Assembly: GCA_021780975.1 (NCBI GenBank)
Contig: JAJXXS010000314.1
Location: forward strand, 1-6,064
Reading direction: 5' to 3'
Length of the DNA stretch: 6,064 nt
Origin: Pseudomonadota bacterium
GTDB taxonomy: Bacteria > Pseudomonadota > Gammaproteobacteria > Burkholderiales > Thiobacillaceae
The translations under genes and the position numbers were made by a program. The first letter of the stretch is position 1, and each line of letters starts with the position of its first letter. The notes beneath the pieces are model-generated. The model saw only the letters and a program-made list of their open reading frames with translations. It was not told the origin of the DNA and searched no databases. Of this stretch, positions 1-5,783 are shown piece by piece.

Positions 1-1549
1 GCCGCCGGAGCAGTTGCTGGGTGCAGATACGGCCGCCCGCCTGCTGGCCGAAGCCATCGCTACCGGCCAGAAGCTGCTCATCGTTGGCGACTACGATGCC
101 GACGGTGCCACCGCCAGCGCCGTGGGCGTGAAGGGCCTGCGCCTGCTGGGCGCACAGGTGGATTACCTGGTGCCGCACCGCATGGAGCACGGCTACGGCC
201 TGAGCCCGGAAGTGGCGGCGCTGGCGGCGCAACGCCGGCCCGATCTCATCATCACCGTGGACAACGGCATCGCCGCCCACGCCGGCATCGCCGCGGCCGG
301 CGACCTCGGCATCCCCGTGCTGGTCACCGACCACCACCTGCCCGGCGCCACCCTGCCGCCCGCGGTCGCCATCGTCAATCCCAACCAGCCGGGCTGTGCC
401 TTCCCCAGCAAGCATCTCGCCGGCGTGGGCGTGATGTTCTATCTGCTGCTGGCGCTGCGCGCCGAACTGCGCCGGCGCGGCGCCTACGCCGGCGGTGGCG
501 AACCCGACCTGCGGGTGCTGCTCGATCTCGTCGCCCTGGGCACCGTGGCGGACGTGGTGAAGCTGGACGCCAACAACCGCATCCTCGTCGCCCAGGGCCT
601 CGCGCGCATGCGCGCCGGCCTCGCCTGTGCCGGCATCCGCGCGCTCTTCGCGGTGGCCGGCCGCGACCCCGCGCGCGCCGCGGCAAGCGACCTGGGCTTC
701 CTGCTGGGGCCGCGCCTGAACGCCGCCGGGCGGCTGGACGACATGGCACTGGGCGTGGAATGCCTGCTCGCCGCCGACCTGGCCGCCGCCGAGCCGCTGG
801 CGCGCCGTCTCGACGAGCTCAACCGCGCGCGCAAGGACGTCGAGGGCGACATGCTGGAGGCTGCCTTAGCGCGCCTGGAGGGCTACGACCCGGCCGACCG
901 CGTCAGCCTGGCGCTCTACCAGCCCGACTGGCACGCCGGCGTGGTCGGGCTACTGGCCTCGCGCCTCAAGGAAAAGTACCACCGCCCGGTGATCGCCTTT
1001 GCCCCGGGCGGTGACGGCGAACTGAAGGGCTCGGGGCGTTCCATCCCCGGCCTGCACCTGCGCGACGCCCTCGACCTGCTGGATCGCCGCCAGCCCGGAC
1101 TGATGACCAAGTTCGGCGGCCACGCCATGGCCGCCGGCCTGAGCCTGCAGCCCGAGCATTTCCCCGCCTTCGCCGCGGCCTGGGAAACGGTGGCGCGCGA
1201 CCTGCTGTCGCCGGCCGATCTCGCGCGCGTCATCGAGACCGACGGCGAGCTGCCACCCGGCGAGATCACCCTGGAACAAGTGGCGCAGCTGGAGAGCGGG
1301 GTGTGGGGCCAGGGCTTCCCGCCGCCGCTGTTCGAGGCCACGCTGACGGTGCTGCAGCAGCGCCTGGTGGGGGAAAAGCACATGAAGCTCACGGTGGACC
1401 ACGGCGGCCAGCGCCTCGACGCGCTCGCCTTCTTCCATGCCGAACCGCTGCCGGCGCGCATGCACGCGGTGTTCGCGCCCATGAGCAACCATTACAACGG
1501 CAGCGTCACGCTGCAGCTGCGCCTGCAGCACTGGGAAGCGCTGGCATGA
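1..1549 (+). CDS. recJ: Single-stranded-DNA-specific exonuclease RecJ (5'-truncated by window edge)
   Basis: RecJ degrades single-stranded DNA 5' to 3' in recombination and mismatch or base-excision repair. The open frame enters from the left edge (first whole codon at base 2), so the TTG at 14 is internal and not the start. With family length near 570 residues, roughly 45-60 N-terminal residues are missing. Visible motifs: DHH-phosphoesterase motif GDYDADG (bases 86-106), TVDNG, the signature TDHH (around bases 326-337), then LGTVADVV and GPRLNAAGR. The DHHA1 part shows GVVGLLASRLKEKY, GSGRSIPGLHLRDAL and FGGHAMAAGL, followed by a C-terminal OB-fold-like segment ending LRLQHWEALA. All metal-binding Asp/His motifs expected in this part are intact, so it should be functional. 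The stop overlaps the start of the next gene (ATGA), which suggests co-transcription and translational coupling. In many betaproteobacteria recJ lies close to prfB, as here. Confidence 0.97.
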   Translation, partial: PPEQLLGADTAARLLAEAIATGQKLLIVGDYDADGATASAVGVKGLRLLGAQVDYLVPHRMEHGYGLSPEVAALAAQRRPDLIITVDNGIAAHAGIAAAGDLGIPVLVTDHHLPGATLPPAVAIVNPNQPGCAFPSKHLAGVGVMFYLLLALRAELRRRGAYAGGGEPDLRVLLDLVALGTVADVVKLDANNRILVAQGLARMRAGLACAGIRALFAVAGRDPARAAASDLGFLLGPRLNAAGRLDDMALGVECLLAADLAAAEPLARRLDELNRARKDVEGDMLEAALARLEGYDPADRVSLALYQPDWHAGVVGLLASRLKEKYHRPVIAFAPGGDGELKGSGRSIPGLHLRDALDLLDRRQPGLMTKFGGHAMAAGLSLQPEHFPAFAAAWETVARDLLSPADLARVIETDGELPPGEITLEQVAQLESGVWGQGFPPPLFEATLTVLQQRLVGEKHMKLTVDHGGQRLDALAFFHAEPLPARMHAVFAPMSNHYNGSVTLQLRLQHWEALA

Positions 1550-2817
1550 GCATGCCGGGCTTCGCCCTGGCGCCGGAATGGCAGATCCTGCTGCGCTATG
1601 CCGCGGCGGTCGGGCTGGGCCTGCTCATGGGCCTGGAGCGCGAGCGCAACCCCAGCGCCCTGGGCGGCGTGCGCACCTTCGCCCTCACCGCCCTGTTCAG
1701 CGTGATGAGCGCGCAGCTGGCGCAGGTGTTCGCCAGCCCCTGGATCGTGGTGGCCGGGCTGCTGCTGAGCGGCGGCCTCATGATCGCTGCCTACCAGCGC
1801 CGCAAGCAGCCGGCCGACGATCCCGGCACCACCACCGTGGCCGCGCTGCTGGTGTGCTACGGCCTGGGCGTGCTGTGCTGGCTGGACCAGCTGCAGCTTG
1901 CCGCCCTGCTCGGCGTGTCGGCCACGCTGCTGCTGTACTTCAAGACCGAGCTGCGCGGCCTTTCCCACACCCTCACGCGCCAGGATCTGCTAGCCATCCT
2001 GCAGTTCGCGGTGCTCTCGCTGGTCGTGCTGCCCCTGTTGCCGGATCAAAACTACGGCCCCTACGGCGCGCTCAACCCCTATCAGATCTGGTGGCTGGTG
2101 GTGCTGGTGGCGGGCATCAGCCTGGCCGGCTACGCCGCCCTGCGCATCTTCGGCCAGACGCACGGTCTCTGGCTGCTGGGCGTGCTGGGCGGCCTGGTCT
2201 CCAGCACCGGCACCACCCTCATCTTCGCCCGCCATGCGCGCAGCGACCCCGCCCTGGCGCCTGCCTCCGCCATCATCATCGTCACCGCCAGCCTGATGTC
2301 GGCAGTGCGCCTGATCGTGCTGGCCGCCATCCTCGCCCCGGCCACGCTGCTCAAGGTGCTGCCGGTGCTGGCGGCGGGCCTGCTGCCGGGCCTGGCCGCC
2401 GTCGCCTATGGCTACGCTGCGCTCAGGCCGGCCCGATCCGGGGCGCAGCTCACCCTCAAGAACCCCATGGAACTGCGCACGGCGGTGGGCTTCGGCCTGC
2501 TCTACGGCGTGGTGCTGCTGGCCTCGGCCTGGATCACCGACGTGGCCGGAACCAGCGGCTTCTACCCCGTGGCGTTCGCCTCCGGCCTCACCGACATCGA
2601 CGCCATCACGCTCTCCAGCTTCCGCCTCTACAATCTGGCGAGCCTGGATGCGCGCCAGGTGGCCTGGGCGCTGGCGCTCGCCATGCTCGCCAACCTCGCC
2701 CTCAAGTCGGCAATGGCCCTGGTCGTGGCCGGCTGGCGCAGCGGCCGCCATGCCGCGGCCGGCATGGGCGTGCTGGGCGCGGGCATCCTTGCGGGCGCAG
2801 GCCTGTTCCTGCGCTGA
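1546..2817 (+). CDS. MgtC/SapB N-terminal domain plus DUF4010 integral membrane protein
   Basis: A 423-residue, strongly hydrophobic protein with about ten or more predicted membrane segments. Residues ~15-130 match the MgtC/SapB-type N-terminal domain: GLLMGLERER (25-34) followed by GGVRTFALTAL (40-50) and DPGTTTVAALLVCYGLGVL (92-110). The rest fits DUF4010, with GGLVSSTGTTLIFAR (215-229), SGLTDIDAITLSS (346-358) and a hydrophobic C-terminus. The family sits in the inner membrane. Its substrate is unknown; MgtC itself is linked to Mg2+ stress and F-ATPase or phosphate control, but the long DUF4010 proteins have no settled role. ATG at 1546 was chosen because it overlaps the recJ stop as ATGA and has GGGAAG seven bases upstream (1533-1538). 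ATG at 1552 is the alternative. The open frame extends upstream within recJ, but that part encodes low-complexity out-of-frame sequence. It is probably in one operon with recJ. Confidence 0.9.
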   Translation: MSMPGFALAPEWQILLRYAAAVGLGLLMGLERERNPSALGGVRTFALTALFSVMSAQLAQVFASPWIVVAGLLLSGGLMIAAYQRRKQPADDPGTTTVAALLVCYGLGVLCWLDQLQLAALLGVSATLLLYFKTELRGLSHTLTRQDLLAILQFAVLSLVVLPLLPDQNYGPYGALNPYQIWWLVVLVAGISLAGYAALRIFGQTHGLWLLGVLGGLVSSTGTTLIFARHARSDPALAPASAIIIVTASLMSAVRLIVLAAILAPATLLKVLPVLAAGLLPGLAAVAYGYAALRPARSGAQLTLKNPMELRTAVGFGLLYGVVLLASAWITDVAGTSGFYPVAFASGLTDIDAITLSSFRLYNLASLDARQVAWALALAMLANLALKSAMALVVAGWRSGRHAAAGMGVLGAGILAGAGLFLR

Positions 2818-2834
2818 GGCGCGGTGGGCGCGGA

Positions 2835-2843
2835 TGCTAAAAT
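2835..2843 (+). promoter_or_regulatory. Putative extended -10 promoter of prfB
   Basis: TGCTAAAAT matches the extended -10 form (TGnTATAAT) with one mismatch in the hexamer. It sits 29 bases before the prfB ATG in the short gap after the membrane-protein gene. I see no good -35 hexamer at 16-18 bp spacing, which is tolerated by extended -10 promoters. A start near 2850 would leave a leader of only about 20-25 nt. Confidence 0.5.
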
Positions 2844-2872
2844 CCCGCCCTTTCGTCACTGCCCCGCGCACC

Positions 2873-3977
2873 ATGGACGCCGAACGCCTCAACCAGATTT
2901 CCGCCGCCCTCGCAGACCTCGGCCGCCGCGCCGACGAACTCCGGGGGTTTCTTTGACTACGATCTGAAGAAATCCCGCCTGGAGGAAGTCAACCGCCTGG
3001 TGGAAGACCCGGCGCTGTGGAACGAACCGGCGCGCGCGCAGGAGCTGGGCAAGGAAAAGAAAAGCCTGGAAGGCGTGGTGCTGACCCTGGACGAACTGGG
3101 CCAGGGCATCGCCGACGCGCGCGAGCTGTTCGATCTGGCGCAGGCCGAAGGCGACGACAGCACGCTGGAGGCGGTGGCCACGGATGCCGGAGCGCTGGAG
3201 ACCCGGGTCGCCGCCCTGGAATTCCGCCGCATGTTCAGCAATCCGCTCGACCCCAACAACTGCTTCATCGACATCCAGGCCGGCGCCGGCGGCACCGAAG
3301 CCTGCGACTGGGCCTCCATGCTGCTGCGCCAGTACCTGAAATACTGCGAGCGCAAGGGCTTCAAGGCCGAACTGCTGGAAGAAACCGAGGGCGATGTGGC
3401 CGGCATCCGCTCGGCCTCCATCAAGGTGGAAGGCGAGTACGCCTACGGGCTGCTGCGCACCGAAACCGGCGTGCACCGCCTGGTGCGCAAATCCCCCTTC
3501 GATTCCTCCGGCGGGCGCCACACGTCGTTTGCCAGCGTGTTCGTCTATCCGGAAGTGGACGACTCCATCGAAATCGAAGTCAATCCGGCGGATCTGCGCG
3601 TCGACACCTTCCGCGCCTCAGGCGCGGGCGGCCAGCACATCAACAAGACCGATTCGGCCATCCGCATCACCCACCTGCCCAGCGGCATCGTCGTGCAGTG
3701 CCAGAACGACCGCTCGCAGCACCGCAACCGCGCCGAGGCCATGGCCATGCTCAAATCGCGCCTCTACGAGGCCGAGATGCGCAAGCGCCAGGCCGAGCAG
3801 GACAAGCTCGAAGCGGGCAAATCCGATGTCGGCTGGGGGCACCAGATCCGCTCCTACGTGCTGGATCAGTCACGCATCAAGGATCTGCGCACCAACGTGG
3901 AAATGTCCAACACGCAAAAGGTGCTGGATGGCGACCTCGATACATTCATCGAGGCGAGCTTGAAGCAGGGGGTGTGA
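2873..3977 (+). CDS. prfB: Peptide chain release factor 2 with +1 programmed frameshift
   Basis: RF2 recognises UGA and UAA stop codons on the ribosome and triggers peptide release. The gene starts at ATG 2873 and reads 27 codons to an in-frame TGA at 2954-2956. It continues in the +1 frame from GAC at 2955, giving 367 residues (E. coli RF2 has 365). The frameshift window CGG GGG TTT CTT TGA C holds the classic slippery CTT-TGA-C and an internal G-rich Shine-Dalgarno-like run just upstream. Stop-codon recognition tripeptide SPF is at residues ~207-209 (3492-3500) and the catalytic GGQ at ~252-254 (3627-3635), both intact. The C-terminus ends [12 protein letters not shown], as is usual for RF2. 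No clear Shine-Dalgarno precedes the ATG (CCCGCGCACC). Regulation is autogenous: low RF2 slows termination at the UGA and favours the shift. In many relatives lysS follows directly; here a toxin-antitoxin operon does. Confidence 0.97.
2943..2957 (+). promoter_or_regulatory. prfB programmed +1 frameshift site
   Basis: GGGGG at 2943-2947, TTT at 2948-2950, CTT at 2951-2953, then TGA at 2954-2956 followed by C. Upstream frame: ...DELRGFL-stop. Downstream frame resumes [19 protein letters not shown], the normal RF2 sequence. Compared with the E. coli site (AGG GGG TAT CTT TGA C), the first base of the SD-like element is C instead of A, and Tyr is replaced by Phe. The spacing is unchanged. Confidence 0.95.
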
Positions 3978-3988
3978 ACCACGTCGGC

Positions 3989-4017
3989 TTGCCGTCGGCA
4001 GATGCGCCGCCCACAAT
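3989..4017 (+). promoter_or_regulatory. Putative promoter of the toxin-antitoxin operon
   Basis: TTGCCG (3989-3994) and CACAAT (4012-4017) are separated by 17 bp and each matches the sigma-70 consensus at 4 of 6 positions. The pair lies in the 67-bp gap between prfB and the antitoxin gene and ends directly against the palindrome at 4018. Inferred from hexamer match and spacing only. Confidence 0.4.
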
Positions 4018-4029
4018 CTGGTTAACCAG
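4018..4029 (+). promoter_or_regulatory. 12-bp perfect palindrome, candidate antitoxin operator
   Basis: CTGGTTAACCAG is a perfect inverted repeat. It abuts the candidate -10 and precedes the ribosome binding site GAGGAG (4034-4039) of the antitoxin gene. Phd/YefM-type antitoxins normally repress their own operon by binding short palindromes at the promoter, so an operator role is a reasonable inference. It has not been shown. Confidence 0.5.
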
Positions 4030-4044
4030 TTACGAGGAGCAGCC

Positions 4045-4281
4045 ATGTACACCGTAGGCGCCTTTGAAGCCAAAGCCAAAATCGCCGAACTGCTCGACCG
4101 CGTGGCAAACGGCGAAACCGTCCTCATCACCCGGCGCGGCGCAGCCGCCGCCCTGCTCACCCCGCCCACGGCCTTGCGCCAGGACAGAATGCGTGCCCTG
4201 AGCGATCTCAAGCGCTTCCGCAAAACCTGCAAGACCGGCAAGGTCGACATCGAGGCACTCATCGCCGAAGACCGGCCATGA
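4045..4281 (+). CDS. Type II antitoxin, Phd/YefM family (VapB-like partner of PIN toxin)
   Basis: A 78-residue protein. The N-terminal half (MYTVGAFEAKAKIAELLDRV, then NGETVLITRRGAAAALLTP) is the Phd/YefM DNA-binding fold: a short strand, a helix with spaced Ala/Leu, and the strand pair around GETVLITRRG. The charged C-terminal part (SDLKRFRKTCKTGKVDIEALIAEDRP) is expected to wrap around and block the toxin. GAGGAG lies five bases before the ATG, a good start. The gene overlaps the toxin start by four bases (ATGA), so the two are translated together, as is usual for type II modules. It probably autoregulates through the upstream palindrome. The family is clear from sequence; the exact subfamily and name are not. 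Confidence 0.88.
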   Translation: MYTVGAFEAKAKIAELLDRVANGETVLITRRGAAAALLTPPTALRQDRMRALSDLKRFRKTCKTGKVDIEALIAEDRP

Positions 4282-4685
4282 GCTTCTTCGTCGATTGCCC
4301 GGTGGCGGCGCGCTGGCTGCTGTCCGACGAAGCCAGCGCCTACACCGACGCCGTATTCGAGCGGCTGAACGGGGAAGACGCCGTCGTCCCCGCCCTCTTT
4401 GTTTCGGAACTCGCCAACGTATTCCTCAAACTGTCGCGGCGGCGGCTGCTCTCGCCTGAAGTCGCTGCCGAGGCTGCGCAGAAAGTCGCCGCCCTCGGTC
4501 TGGAAGTCGACCACAATCCGCCCGCGCCGGATCGGCTTTTCCACCTCACCGCGCAATACGGCCTCTCCGCCTACGACGCCACCTACCTGGAACTCGCCCT
4601 GCGCAGCGGCCTGCCGCTCGCGTGCTGGGACGGCGGGCTGCAAGCGGCGGCGGAGAAAGCCGGCTTGTATTTGGCGGCGAGCTGA
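4278..4685 (+). CDS. vapC: PIN-domain ribonuclease toxin, VapC family
   Basis: A 135-residue PIN-domain protein, full length for the family. These toxins are Mg2+-dependent RNases that cleave tRNA or rRNA and stop translation when the antitoxin is lost. The acidic active-site set is present: Asp6 (FFVDCPVAARWLL), Glu44 (VPALFVSELANVF), Asp100 (LSAYDATYLELAL) and Asp118 (LACWDGGLQAAAEKAG). It starts at the ATG overlapping the antitoxin stop and ends at TGA 4683. The first motif reads DCPV instead of the more common DxSV, a small departure that should not affect catalysis. No antitoxin-like gene other than the upstream Phd-type one is in view, so the two form a pair. The RNA target cannot be inferred from the sequence. 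Confidence 0.9.
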   Translation: MSFFVDCPVAARWLLSDEASAYTDAVFERLNGEDAVVPALFVSELANVFLKLSRRRLLSPEVAAEAAQKVAALGLEVDHNPPAPDRLFHLTAQYGLSAYDATYLELALRSGLPLACWDGGLQAAAEKAGLYLAAS

Positions 4686-4710
4686 CTTTGCCAAGAAACA
4701 CTTAATGTTG

Positions 4711-4729
4711 TAATGCAAGACCTGGCCCC
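4711..4729 (+). repeat. Dispersed repeat copy B1 (TAATGCAAGACCTG...)
   Basis: TAATGCAAGACCTGGCCCC differs from the copy at 5575-5592 by one base over the first 18, and from the complement of 5396-5413 likewise. It begins 26 bases after the toxin stop. The similarity continues loosely into CGTTGCA downstream in both + strand copies. Confidence 0.8.
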
Positions 4730-4777
4730 AGCGTTGCAACGCGATTTTTGGACCCCGATTTTTGCGCAACTGGGGCC
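4724..4777 (+). repeat. Imperfect GC-rich stem-loop downstream of the toxin gene
   Basis: GGCCCCA (4724-4730) plus GTTGC (4733-4737) pair with GCAAC (4766-4770) plus TGGGGCC (4771-4777), giving 12 bp with a 2-nt bulge. The loop contains two copies of GATTTTTG (4743-4750 and 4757-4764) and a 12-bp palindrome, GCGTTGCAACGC, at 4731-4742. It may act as a terminator for the toxin operon or be part of the repeat element. No T-run follows the long stem, so an intrinsic terminator is uncertain. Confidence 0.45.
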
Positions 4778-4873
4778 CGGGATTTCATCGAGGAGCGGCG
4801 GTCGAGATCTGTCCGCTACCCTATTGAGGTTTGTATCTGTCAAGAACTGCAAATAAAACGAGCGAGGTGGAAA

Positions 4874-5302
4874 GTGAAAGAAGACCAAGCGTCACCTGAG
4901 TCTCTGGTCAGAAACAGCGATATTGTGCTGAAGGTTTACGGATACTGGCCAAGTTTCCACGATGCGGAGATTGTTAAATTTTGTTTGAGGTGGTCGAAGG
5001 AAGGGAGTAGCCATATTGCCGATGCAGTCATCTCAATCCATCACTGGGGTCAAGATAATCCAAGTTTCGAGTGCTCTGGACCGGATTGCATCATCGAGTT
5101 TTTGTGTCGACATTTATCAAATGCAAATATTCAGGCAGATGAATTGGCTGCCGGCGGGTGGGTCGAGGAAATACAAATTTCAAAAAGAACGGACGATGGT
5201 CGCTTGACGTTCGACGTCCGGCCTCTTTCGAGATTCGACGTTCGTTTCGACTGCAATACCATTGAGGTTGTGGGAATTTATCCGTATTCATCCAATCACT
5301 AA
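4874..5302 (+). CDS. Small protein resembling immunity protein Imm50 family
   Basis: A 142-residue protein. GTG at 4874 is preferred because GAGG lies six bases upstream (4864-4867) and because the extension back to TTG 4748 runs through repeat sequence and lacks homology-like character. Near the N-terminus it carries GYWPSFHDAEI (residues 23-33). The C-terminal part reads RLTFDVRPLSRFDVRFDCNTIEVVGIYPY. This layout, aromatic-P-SFHDAE early and an F-x-C-x-I-x-V-x-x-x-x-P ending, resembles Imm50, a family of predicted immunity proteins of polymorphic toxin systems; the match is from memory. No signal peptide or membrane segment is seen, so it should be cytoplasmic. Base composition is visibly AT-richer than recJ, prfB or the toxin operon, a sign of transfer. 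No toxin gene is adjacent. It is flanked by inverted copies of a dispersed repeat. Confidence 0.65.
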   Translation: MKEDQASPESLVRNSDIVLKVYGYWPSFHDAEIVKFCLRWSKEGSSHIADAVISIHHWGQDNPSFECSGPDCIIEFLCRHLSNANIQADELAAGGWVEEIQISKRTDDGRLTFDVRPLSRFDVRFDCNTIEVVGIYPYSSNH

Positions 5303-5326
5303 ATCGCGTATCGAAGAGCCGCACCG

Positions 5327-5355
5327 GGGTCACCCATTAGCCAGCCGTAGTCAAT
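5327..5355 (+). repeat. Left arm of 29-bp perfect inverted repeat
   Basis: Begins GGGTCACCCATTAGCC and ends GTAGTCAAT. It is the exact reverse complement of 5623-5651. Symmetry breaks on both sides, although ACC just outside also matches if one extra G is allowed on this side. Confidence 0.95.
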
Positions 5356-5395
5356 AGAGCGAGCGTTGTCCTGCCAATCTCATGCCGGGGCACCG

Positions 5396-5413
5396 GGGTC
5401 AGGTCTTGCATTA
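5396..5413 (-). repeat. Dispersed repeat copy B2, inner left arm
   Basis: GGGTCAGGTCTTGCATTA is the exact reverse complement of 5575-5592, and of 4711-4728 with one mismatch. With B1 it brackets the Imm50-like gene in inverted orientation. Confidence 0.93.
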
Positions 5414-5574
5414 ACGCGCCCACCTTCCCGGATCGCCCATGACGCTCGCCACCCTCCTCAAACATCGCGCCTACAGCCGAGCCAAGCTTTGCCTGAAGCC
5501 CCTTCGCTGTTTTCGGATGTGAGCCGGGCGTTGAGTGACCGTGAACGTGGGGCTGCGGTAAGGAGAGGATGTCG

Positions 5575-5592
5575 TAATGCAAGACCTGACCC
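5575..5592 (+). repeat. Dispersed repeat copy B3, inner right arm
   Basis: TAATGCAAGACCTGACCC, the complement of copy B2. Its last six bases (TGACCC) fall within the first unit of the 16-bp tandem duplication that follows. Confidence 0.93.
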
Positions 5593-5618
5593 TCACGTTG
5601 CATGACCCTCACGTTGCA
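5587..5618 (+). repeat. Two tandem copies of a 16-bp unit
   Basis: TGACCCTCACGTTGCA occurs exactly at 5587-5602 and again at 5603-5618. The unit contains the CGTTGCA also seen after repeat B1 near 4732, so it seems to be an expansion of the tail of repeat B3. Confidence 0.95.
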
Positions 5619-5622
5619 CTCC

Positions 5623-5651
5623 ATTGACTACGGCTGGCTAATGGGTGACCC
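5623..5651 (-). repeat. Right arm of 29-bp perfect inverted repeat
   Basis: Begins ATTGACTACGGCTGG and ends GGGTGACCC. It is the exact reverse complement of 5327-5355, 267 bases downstream of the left arm's end. Confidence 0.95.
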
Positions 5652-5667
5652 GGTCGTTTCGGACCCC

Positions 5668-5783
5668 GGTACCGCGCTGGCTGGTTTGACGCCCTCGGCC
5701 TATGCCCTGCAACTGGCCTGAAAATCAGTCACAGTAACCCCGGACTCTAAACCCGCGTGCTACTGAAAACACGGGGGACGTCG
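5668..5783 (+). mobile_element. Right-end remnant of an IS3-family insertion sequence
   Basis: Codons from about 5671 read TALAGLTPSAYALQLA and stop at TGA 5719-5721. This resembles the extreme C-terminus of IS3-family OrfB integrases (...HSALxxLTPxxYA...). It is followed by a right end that mirrors the left end of the IS starting at 5949. GGGGGACGTCG (5773-5783) complements 5949-5959. GCTACT (5759-5764) complements AGTAGC (5967-5972). GGACTCTAA (5742-5750) complements TTAGAGTCC (5981-5989), with the same 8-base spacing between the last two blocks. The 5' bulk of this copy is gone and the nested-repeat element abuts what remains. Confidence 0.7.
5671..5721 (+). pseudogene. 3' fragment of IS3-family transposase orfB
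   Basis: Only the last sixteen codons and the stop survive (TALAGLTPSAYALQLA). The catalytic DDE core is absent, so no transposase can be made. Assignment rests on the LTPxxYA ending typical of IS3-family OrfB and on the adjacent right terminal repeat. The open frame upstream of 5671 runs into the repeat element and does not look like transposase. Confidence 0.6.

Larger units (their letters stand above)
5321..5670. mobile_element. Nested inverted-repeat element, MITE-like, non-coding
   Basis: Outer arms 5327-5355 and 5623-5651 are perfect 29-bp inverted repeats. Inner arms 5396-5413 and 5575-5592 are perfect 18-bp inverted repeats. ACCGGGGTC at 5323-5331 and its complement GACCCCGGT at 5662-5670 may extend the ends. 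GCACCGGGGTCA occurs twice in direct orientation (5321-5332 and 5390-5401), each copy leading into a left arm. The interior has no credible gene. Size and terminal symmetry suggest a non-autonomous mobile or repeat element, but I see no clear target duplication, so its exact ends and mobility are unproven. Confidence 0.6.
5303..5783. other. Gene-free stretch of repeats and an IS end
   Basis: About 480 bp with no convincing gene between the Imm50-like gene and the PEP-CTERM remnant. It holds a nested inverted-repeat element (5321-5670) and the right end of an IS3-family element (to 5783). Open frames here on either strand are built largely from the repeats, including a 27-codon frame at 5439-5522 without a ribosome binding site. 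Confidence 0.7.

Noticed and set aside
4731..4749. Rho-independent terminator from GCGTTGCAACGC followed by GATTTTT
   Set aside because: The hairpin has only four base pairs with a 4-nt loop, too weak to call on its own; listed only as part of the larger stem-loop.
3870..4769. 299-codon open frame on the - strand
   Set aside because: It is antisense to prfB, the antitoxin and the toxin; its start lies in the repeat region and no conserved motif is seen. The same holds for other long antisense frames at 916-1531, 1990-2892 and 2889-3521, which follow from the high GC.
4824..4859. Promoter for the Imm50-like gene (TTGAGG/TTGTAT with TAAAAC)
   Set aside because: Hexamer matches are poor or the spacing is wrong, so it cannot be supported as a feature.
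4748..4873. N-terminal extension of the Imm50-like protein from TTG 4748
   Set aside because: No ribosome binding site at 4748, it begins within the stem-loop region, and GTG 4874 has GAGG at good spacing just before the family-like sequence.
4711..5413. Integron gene cassette with attC sites
   Set aside because: No credible GTTRRRY/RYYYAAC core pair next to the gene and no integrase in view; the flanking repeats are of a different type.
5439..5522. 27-codon open frame starting MTLATLLKHRAYS
   Set aside because: No ribosome binding site, no recognisable similarity, and it is inside the nested-repeat element.
5337..5624. 95-codon open frame on the - strand
   Set aside because: It is built from the inverted-repeat element: both ends lie in the arms and no domain is recognisable.
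5321..5670. CRISPR array
   Set aside because: Repeats are few, mostly inverted, and not evenly spaced with spacers of uniform length.
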